Shown here: piece after piece, positions 1 through 7,800 of the stretch
Layout: each line of letters starts with the position of its first letter
Numbering within the stretch: the first letter of the stretch is position 1
Source: Pythium myriotylum
Lineage: Eukaryota > Oomycota > Peronosporomycetes > Pythiales > Pythiaceae
Reading direction: 5' to 3'
DNA length: 64,000 nucleotides
Assembly: GCA_023091665.1 (NCBI GenBank)
Contig: JALJCQ010000007.1
Location: 868,001-932,000, forward strand
The notes under the pieces: generated by a model
Told to the model about the DNA's origin: nothing
Seen by the model: only the letters and a program-made list of their open reading frames with translations
The model's database searches: none
Position numbers and translations under genes: made by a program

Positions 1-72
1 GAGGACGAGCGATGGCGCCACTGCTCGGTCAGGAACAACCGCCTCCACGTCAGTCGGACCGCCGCGGCGGCA

Positions 73-1679
73 ATGCCGTTTGCTGGGCCTAACACTGTGG
101 TCTCCGAATCTCTACGTCGGCGGTGGAAGCCCGCATCAAATGGTCCGGAGCTCGTAGTGGTGCAAGGCGACTTGACGGAGAGCACAGCTGACGCGATCGT
201 AAATCCCGCCAACAGCCACCTATTCCATGGCGGCGGCGTCGCAGGTGCAATCGTTCGTAAAGGCGGCCGTGCGATTGAAGACGAGAGCAGGCAATGGATT
301 CAGGCAAATGATAAGCTCGCTGTGGGCCACGCCATGTCGACAACAGCCGGACGCTTGCCCAGTCGGTATGTGATCCACACGGTTGGACCACATATTCGAG
401 GCGTACGCCACGGAACGCCAACCTACGAAGAAGCCCAGCAGCTTCGTGATGCTGTGTGGAGTGCCTTGAGCGAGGCCGAACGTCTCGGACTTTCCTCGAT
501 TGCGATGCCAGGGATTTCGTCGGGGATCTTTGGTTACCCTCGCGACTTGGCGGCCAAGGAGATTGTCGGAGAGTGCGTCAACCACTGCCGTCTTGCCCAT
601 GAGAAAGGTAAAGGGGCGACAAGTTTAGAGACGATTTTGCTCATGAACATCGACAATCCAACGTACCAGAGTTTCCTCAGAGCACTCAACGAGGCCGCAG
701 CTGCAGCTCCTGGTGAGAAACTGGAGACTATTGAAGACGAAATGAAGTCTCCGAAGAACATGCAAGAAGAGCCTGTCGTGTTAGAATCGATTGGAGAGGC
801 CACGCCGTTTTTGGCGAACATTTCAGCACGATCGTGGCGCAACGTCGTGCATTTAGTCGTTTCGTGGCCTTGGGGAGCGATGATGTTAGCGACCCTCCTG
901 TGTGTTGGGGCGTACATCTTTGCGATTCACGGAGTCGGCCACGATTACGGTGGCTGGTGTGATGCGTTTTTGTGAGTTAGCATTTGCGAACGCCGCATTG
1001 TTTTACTCAAAATATAGTTCCACGAGTAGCTTCTCGTTGAATACGTCGATGTATCGTAAGGTTCGCTACTCGGGGTCTGGGATTTTCGGCAAAGTTTCCC
1101 TGTCGCCCACAATCGAGGTCCTCTTCCCTTGCCAGAAGTAACGGTGCCATGCAAGCCCAGCAACGTGCGGAGTGCCGTGACATCCCCAAGCAATTTGTGA
1201 CGCTACGCCCCGATCAAGTCCTCACCATCGAGGTGCTGGATTCGGCGGATCCTGACCACAAGAGAATGCTTTCATTTCTCCCCGCAGAACTCGCCTCTCG
1301 TGTCGTGTCAGTGCGCCGCGTGCGGTCGCTAGATCGTTACAGAGACTTCCGACTGGATCAGTATGAGCAATCGAAGCAGGGTGATGTTCGCGTGAGCGAG
1401 CCACTTTTTCACGGAACCCCACAGCGATGGCGGGCGACAGCGATCGCAACCAAAGGATTCGATATAAGGATTCGCCTGCACGGAAGAGCCTTCGGGAACG
1501 GTGTCTACGCTGCTTCTCACGTGAATACTGCAGCCGCGTACTCTAGATCCCAAGGTTCAATTCTCCAGCTTCGCGGGCTCGTCACGTCGACGACTATTGT
1601 GAATCGGGGTACCTTCGTGTTCCCGGACCCACGGGCGTTGGTTCCCGAGCTCATTGCTGATTTTGAATCCGACGAGTAG
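73..1679 (+). CDS. Macrodomain - membrane segment - PARP-like ADP-ribosyltransferase (predicted 2 exons)
   Basis: Model: exon 1 73-971, intron 972-1135 (donor GTGAGT, pyrimidine-rich acceptor ending TTGCCAG), exon 2 1136-1679; about 480 aa. Exon 1 encodes a macrodomain (residues about 27-215) with DAIVNPAN, GGGVAGAIV, YVIHTVGP and GISSGIFGYP, the ADP-ribose-binding loops of the family. The aspartate and histidine found in the MacroD loop GGGVDGxIH are Ala and Val here, so a reader rather than a strong hydrolase is possible. A hydrophobic stretch at about 260-283 looks like one membrane segment. Exon 2 encodes a PARP-type ART with FHGTP (H392) and GNGVY (Y424); the position of the catalytic Glu appears to be T459, as in mono-ARTs or inactive members. 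Without splicing, exon 1 stops at 975 and an ART-only frame starts at ATG 1149. The same module order occurs in the gene at 4872-10640. The domain calls are firm; the splice join is an inference. Confidence 0.65.
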
Positions 1680-2126
1680 ATGCCGATTGCTTGCGCTTTG
1701 AAGTGTCTGATTGACGTCTGCATTGGCAATTAAACAGCGCTTTTCGGAGCGAAGCTTTAACGTTCAACGCTGCTCGTTGACTTTATCCAAGTTGTCTGTC
1801 ATTGTGTGAACTCTATTTTCTGTCGCCCATCAGGCTGTGTGGCGAGGATCAGGAGCACATATAATGGGCAAGTCTAGATAGCAATCGCGCTCTGTTGACT
1901 TTGGTGTTAGGCTAATCTTCGCCTATCTAGCTGCCAATGATTGCGAATGAGCGAGTGAGCTGGCATTTCATCAAGAAAGCCTGTTCATACACGAGTTCAA
2001 GTCCTTGGAACATTTGCTTGACGTTGAAGTCACGCCCACTCATCTGTGGAGAATTCTTGGATTGTTTCGCAGTGTGATGCCTCCTTCATTAACAAATATC
2101 ACCTGCACTTGCAAAAACGCGATTAG
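1680..2126. other. Intergenic stretch between two ART genes
   Basis: About 450 nt with no frame resembling a macrodomain or other recognisable product. It presumably holds the 3' end of the macro-ART gene and the promoter of the next gene. No RNA gene or clear repeat is visible. Confidence 0.5.
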
Positions 2127-3266
2127 ATGTATGTGCTTCTAGTACAGCTAGTAGACGGCGGCTTCGAGGTCCTCGTTGGTGTTTCAAGTACTTGCCGTGC
2201 GTACCTGCTAGGTGGTATCAGCCTACCGATCGCGTCGACGTCGTCCTCGGAATATGACATAGCATGCGCTGCGTTATCTCGCGATGTTGGAGGGCTGTTG
2301 ACAATTAGTCAGCTCCGCCAGGTTATTCAAAGCGGGAGTCGTCAGCTAGAGGTACTAACACCATCGAGGAGAATCGTGCACGTTGTTCACGTTGATACAG
2401 ACCGTACGCGTCAGCTTCCCGATATATACACGCGTCTGAAGATAACGGGGGGTACTGAGAGACACAAGAAGCTTGTGTGGATGCCGTGGCAAAAACTCGC
2501 AGAGATGTCCGAAAGAGCATCTCGACATGAAAGTGACATTAGCGAGGAAACGATTTCAGTCGGAGGTATCTATCTTCGACCCTCAACGTCACTTCGTTGC
2601 ATTGCATCAACACATCGAGTGGAGGTCGAAGACCATGTTCTTTCCCATACACTTCGGCGAGCGCTAACGTCGGAGCTAACCCGAAGCTTGGCGGTAATAG
2701 CGAATTTAATTGACGAGAAATTTGCTTTCACCCCAAATGGCGAGTGGACGTTACGCCTCTCGAGCCCACTTCGTACTCCTCCGCCTCCGTTTGAAGACCT
2801 AGATTCGGATGATGAAGAATATGAAGAAATGTTGGAGCTTTTTGAAGAAGAGGACGTCCAGCATACTCGTATCGTTGGCATGAAACGAGTTCGAGTATCC
2901 ACTGCTCAGCTTGAGGAGTATGAACAGCTTAGATTGGATAGTGAAGAAGCTGTCAGCGAGGTTTCGCCGCTATACCATGGCACCCCAGACCGCTGGCGGG
3001 CTACGGCAATCGCTGCGGAAGGTTTTGACCCATCGATACTCTTACACGGCCGAAGACAAGGTCGCGGAATCTACACGACAACGAATATTCGATACGCGAT
3101 GTATTACGCTCGCGATCAAGGTTCCGTTCTTCGACTTCGTGGACTCCTGCCAACATCGAAAACGAAACCCAGAACGAACCTCGCCGACCATATCTATGTG
3201 TTCGAAGATCCTGCATGCTTGCTGCCGGAGCTAATCGTGGATGTCGGGGTTAAGGAAATCGGATAA
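2127..3266 (+). CDS. NUDIX-like domain plus PARP-like ADP-ribosyltransferase
   Basis: Single-exon ORF of 379 aa with an ATG start. The first ~125 residues match the NUDIX-like part of the giant gene: hydrophobic strands (YVLLVQLV, FEVLVGV), a degenerate NUDIX helix around DIACAALSRDVGG, then VHVDTDRTR and VWMPWQKL. The glutamates of the classical REXXEE box are missing, so hydrolase activity is doubtful and ADP-ribose binding is only a guess. The C-terminal ~110 residues are a PARP-type ART: VGMKRVRV strand, YHGTP (H284), GRGIY (Y316), and an isoleucine (I356) where poly-ARTs have the catalytic Glu. H-Y-I is the pattern of human PARP10-type mono-ADP-ribosyltransferases. An acidic linker rich in Asp and Glu lies between the two domains (about 228-245). 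The N-terminus starts directly at the first strand, so an upstream exon cannot be excluded. It sits head-to-tail with its paralogues. Confidence 0.75.
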   Translation: MYVLLVQLVDGGFEVLVGVSSTCRAYLLGGISLPIASTSSSEYDIACAALSRDVGGLLTISQLRQVIQSGSRQLEVLTPSRRIVHVVHVDTDRTRQLPDIYTRLKITGGTERHKKLVWMPWQKLAEMSERASRHESDISEETISVGGIYLRPSTSLRCIASTHRVEVEDHVLSHTLRRALTSELTRSLAVIANLIDEKFAFTPNGEWTLRLSSPLRTPPPPFEDLDSDDEEYEEMLELFEEEDVQHTRIVGMKRVRVSTAQLEEYEQLRLDSEEAVSEVSPLYHGTPDRWRATAIAAEGFDPSILLHGRRQGRGIYTTTNIRYAMYYARDQGSVLRLRGLLPTSKTKPRTNLADHIYVFEDPACLLPELIVDVGVKEIG

Positions 3267-3521
3267 GACTGTGCGAGGCCTGGAGCACTAGCCAAATAGC
3301 GTCAGCGCATGAGTGAATCGGAGCTAGAACCAGCTTTCCGTCTTTTAGGGATCCTTCGTTGTCGGTTTACATCCACTCAATTCAGCTTGTTCACTGACTC
3401 TTCAATCGTGCGTCATTCAGGGAAACGGGGCTCGCAGAGTTCATTTCCATTACAATCCCTGTCGCTTAACCGAGTCTTAGCGGTGACCACAAGAAATCGA
3501 AAAGGGCCTCGATCAGTTCCA

Positions 3522-4604
3522 ATGTCCGTTCGACTCGTCGACCCAAATCGCACGCCAACTAAAGCGAGTGCTGTGCTACTTGTTCGCCTTGGAGTCAGCG
3601 ACTTCGAGGTTCTCGTTGGCGCTAGACAGCTCCTCCTCGGCATCAGGCACATCGATTTGCTCGGTAATCCTTCCCTCTCGCCAACCTCTCGAACAATTGA
3701 TTATACGGGCGCATGCACGTGCCTCGACAATAACTTAGGCGGCATCCTCCAGTCGACGGGAATCCACGATGTGCTTCAAAGGGCACCACGGTCAGTCATA
3801 TTGACGCGGTCTGGTCTAACGCTGCACCTTGTTGAGTTTGATGCGAAGGACAAGCTTCTTGACGCATACGAACGCTTGAGGCTGACACCTTCGATCGAGA
3901 CGACGCATGAGCTCATCGATTGGGTACCATGGCTTGCGCTTGTGGTCGCCGCAAGAGGAGGGCGACCAACAGAGACCACGACACGCCTCCTAGTTGAAAA
4001 GTTTGAGAGTTCACGGACAACGTATCGCGTGTCAGAGGTCCTTGAGCAAGTCGTGATCCATCACGCTGAGGAAATTGAAGGCCACATGGAACATCTTGTC
4101 GTGGCACGTATGACTTCAGTAGAAGCAACCCCACATAGAGTTGTGAAGCTGCCACCACCGATCGATATTGTGCAACCCCACGAGGCTGATTACAAGTATA
4201 TGTGCAAGTTGCTGCCTAAACGTTTCGTATCACGGGTGATAACGATACGCCGGGTGCGTGTGCCATCAAGGGTTGAAGAGTTTGAAGAGTTCGAGCGATC
4301 GTCTTCTGAGAAGTTGCAACTTGTCGAGCCCGTATTTCATGGAACCCCAGAGCGATGGCGAGCGACAGCGATCGCGATGGAAGGGTTCAACCTGCAGGTC
4401 AGTTTGCACGGAAGAAGCAACGGTCCGGGAGTCTACACAGGCGCTGATACGACGCATTCAGCTACCTATGCTGGCACTGACGGCTCCATACTGCTTCTTC
4501 GAGGACTTCGATCGAGGGCTGACTTTAAAGGACTCTCGTACTACGTGTTTCGGGACCCAAAGGCACTGTTGCCGTTGCTGATTGCAGACTTCGGGTTCGA
4601 TTGA
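3522..4604 (+). CDS. NUDIX-like domain plus PARP-like ADP-ribosyltransferase (paralogue)
   Basis: The frame is open from an ATG at 3309 (431 aa). I chose the in-frame ATG at 3522 (360 aa) because the first 71 residues of the longer form have no family resemblance and would leave only 42 nt after the previous gene. A NUDIX-like domain covers about residues 8-150: AVLLVRLG, FEVLVGA, a very degenerate helix ending NNLGGIL, and IDWVPWLAL. The ART covers about 220-360: strand ITIRRVRV, FHGTP (H273), GPGVY (Y305), and Tyr 340 where the catalytic Glu would be, followed by VFRDPKALLP. Loss of both the NUDIX box and the ART glutamate suggests a mono-ART at most, or a binding or decoy paralogue. It is 3' of a close paralogue and 5' of the giant fusion gene, which repeats its whole layout. 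Confidence 0.72.
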   Translation: MSVRLVDPNRTPTKASAVLLVRLGVSDFEVLVGARQLLLGIRHIDLLGNPSLSPTSRTIDYTGACTCLDNNLGGILQSTGIHDVLQRAPRSVILTRSGLTLHLVEFDAKDKLLDAYERLRLTPSIETTHELIDWVPWLALVVAARGGRPTETTTRLLVEKFESSRTTYRVSEVLEQVVIHHAEEIEGHMEHLVVARMTSVEATPHRVVKLPPPIDIVQPHEADYKYMCKLLPKRFVSRVITIRRVRVPSRVEEFEEFERSSSEKLQLVEPVFHGTPERWRATAIAMEGFNLQVSLHGRSNGPGVYTGADTTHSATYAGTDGSILLLRGLRSRADFKGLSYYVFRDPKALLPLLIADFGFD

Positions 4605-4871
4605 GACGCTCATGGATCTGGTTGCTGTAGAACTGAAAAGTCATCGGAGACCATCTCCCCTCGTGCAGTGATTAGCGTAGGCACAGACAACTCAGGACGC
4701 TCGTCGTGTAGTTTTGCCGTTTTAGCTGTTCTACACATTTTAGGGATCTTGTCAGTGTTCAGTTTTCACGGTACTTGGTGAAAGAGCTTCGGTATCCCTT
4801 GTCGCCCAACGGCTACATATCCTCAGGATACCCGATGTATCGTGTTGGCTCCCTCCATTTATGACTTACGC

Positions 4872-7800
4872 ATGGAGGGGGCAACTGGCATCCGATCATT
4901 GGTGCCTGGTTGGGCACCACACGACGCTGTCCGAAAGCGAGAAATGGCACCGACTCTACGCTGGAAGCCGTCTGGAGGTGGCCCTGAAATAGTGGTGATG
5001 CAAGGGGATATAACGACTTGCGAAGCCGATGCTATCGTGAATCCAGCAAATTGCTATCTAGTTCATGCAGGCGGCGTTGCAGCTGCGATAGTAAAACGTG
5101 GGGGTCGAGTTATTCAGGAGCAGTGTGCAATCTGGCTTGAATCAAACGAGAGGCTTCCTGTTGGTAAGGCAATGTCGACAACTGGGGGCGATTTGCCTTG
5201 TCGACATGTGATTCACACGGTTGGGCCAACCGTTGAAAACGGCAATCCAACTTCACAACATGCTGGTGACCTACGGAACGCTATTTGGAGCGCGCTCTGC
5301 GAGGCGTCTACACTACTGCTCGAGTCAATTGCAATCCCGAGTGTGTCCTCAGGGTTCTTTGGATATACACCTGCTTTGGCCGCCAGAGAGATTGTACAGG
5401 AATGCATCCGGTTCTCACATCACCAATCAAATTCGATGACCGAACACGCTCCAACGCTGCAAACAATCATTTTGGTGAATATTGATGATTCGACGTGTCG
5501 AAGCTTTGCTCGTGCACTCGAAGAGGCTGCTGCCTCAGTTAACAGAAAGGCGGAGATCATGCAATACGACAAGGTTGAGAGTATACGTTCGAGCGATGAA
5601 CTTATGTTTTCGAGAACGGGCACATATAGCGCACTACTACTGGTTCGGGGAGGTGAGCACGATTTTGAGGCTCTGCTTGGAGTGGAGTTCCAGCTGTATC
5701 ACGGCAAGCAGCTGAGTATGCTTGGCAGTGGTATGGTGTCGACATCAAGAGATATTGACAGCGCTGAAGCCATTGCCCACAGCTTTTGTCAAGATATTGG
5801 TGGAGTATTATCGGTGAGTGAGCTCATTAAAACCATGCAGAGCCCTGGCAGACAAGTTGTTCTCAAGTCTACGGGATGCATTCTGCGCATTGTGCACTTC
5901 GATACTGACCGTACACGCAAGCTGTCCGAGACTTACGATCGAGCAAACTTCGGTTTGAGGACAAACGGCAAATTTGACCACATAGTTTGGATCCCCTGGC
6001 GAGCTCTTCTCAATGCCGTGATACCGACGCCTCTTGGTTTGAAAGCACTTGAAGCAAGGCCTTACCTTGCACCAGATATTCGTACATTTTATGGTTTGTA
6101 CAAACTCTCTGATCTCGCGCATCAACTTATCTCCACGCTTGGAGAAACGATTACATATCATATCGAAGATCTTGTGACCATGCGAATGGTCTGCAGAGAA
6201 CTGGGGCGCATAGACATACTTCGGGGTGCCGACAATGATCATCTACTTCTACAAACACTCGGGACAGACTGGAAGCTTCGCCTCACAAGCCCACCATCGC
6301 CTCCTGAGCCTCCGATTGTGAACCTTAAACCAGCGGAGAAAGACTACCAGGCAATAGTTTCATCACTTCCTGGTCATGTCTCGGCGCGAGTAGTGAGCGT
6401 GCGACGGGTGCGGGCATTTCCTCGTCTTGGCAACTACCTATTGCACAAGAGGTCAGTATCCGGAAACATCCAGGAGACTGAGCCATTGTTCCATGGAACT
6501 CCACATCGTTGGCGAGCAACTGCGATCGCTCTTAACGGTTTTGACGGAAGTATTCGACTGAATGGACGTTCTCATGGAGATGGAATTTACACAGCGTCAG
6601 ACTTGGTCACAACGATGCCTTTTTTCGGCTCCGCAGGGTCGCTCCTCCGACTTCGCGGCTTAGTGACGAAGGATAGTCCGAAAACAAACGAAAACACAAT
6701 CATACGTGGGTGTGTGCACGTGTTCCCTGATCCTAAGGCTCTGTTGCCAGTGGTGATTGTCGATTACGCTGGAGAAGATGAGCTTGATCAGGTCGAGCTT
6801 AAGCGTCACGATGCCGAACAGGACTACCAGACCCTTATTGACCAACGTCTGGATATGGAGACGAAGATGAAGTTCGAGGAAGATAAGTTCAAGCGGGATA
6901 CTGGGTTGCGGTTGAAAGCAGCTGCCGAAGTGTACTATAGTCGTCTCAAGATATTGAGAGACTGGAAACGTGACGAGCATTATGAAGCTCGAATAACACG
7001 ACGATTCCAGGTGCCGGCTTATATATCAACCAGCCGCAAGTTCTTTCTTGAGCGGCGGCACTTCAAATCTGGGCTTCCGATGTACGAGGTCAAGAACGAG
7101 CTGGTTGAGATTCTTAAGACCAAATCCGTGTTGATCATAGTTGCAGAGACCGGATCAGGTAAAAGCACCCAGCTTCCACAAGTACTGCTTGACGACGTTC
7201 TACAGGACAATGAGGTCCGACGTATAGCCATTCTTGAGCCTCGACGAGTCAATGCAATTTCATTGTGCAAGCGAGTCTCGGAAGAACGAGGGCTGTTGCC
7301 GGGTCAAGAAGTTGGGTATACGATCGGCCGCGGGGAATCAAATGTCCAGCCAGCCATAACTCGCCTGGAGTATATGACCCATGGACTATTCGTTCAGCTT
7401 GCCCGAGACTACGACCACCTAATTACAAGCTACTGCGCAGTGATTGTTGACGAGGCTCATGAACGCTCACTTGATGTCGATCTTTCTTTGGCGCTGTTGC
7501 AGAGAACACTCAGACGATGTGAATACGGGGTCGAGCGTTCACAACCTTTCCGCGTCATTGTGACCAGTGCAACCATCGGTGACGAGGCTGAAAAGATACA
7601 GAACTACTTGGACCCAACAAGAGCACATTCTGCGGTGCTCCAAGTGCGAGGGCGAACATTTCCTGTTCACGTTCAGTATCGAAGTGATGTTCAAATCGAT
7701 CGCCGGGCCCTGGGATCGGCAGAAACGGGAAAAGTGCTGTCTTCAGCTGCAATTCAGGCAGCAGTCGAACTGCTTCGGACCACGATAGACGGCAACATTC

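Noticed and set aside
4842..4871. Apparent start of the giant gene at 4842
   Set aside because: The codon is GTG; the first in-frame ATG is 4872.
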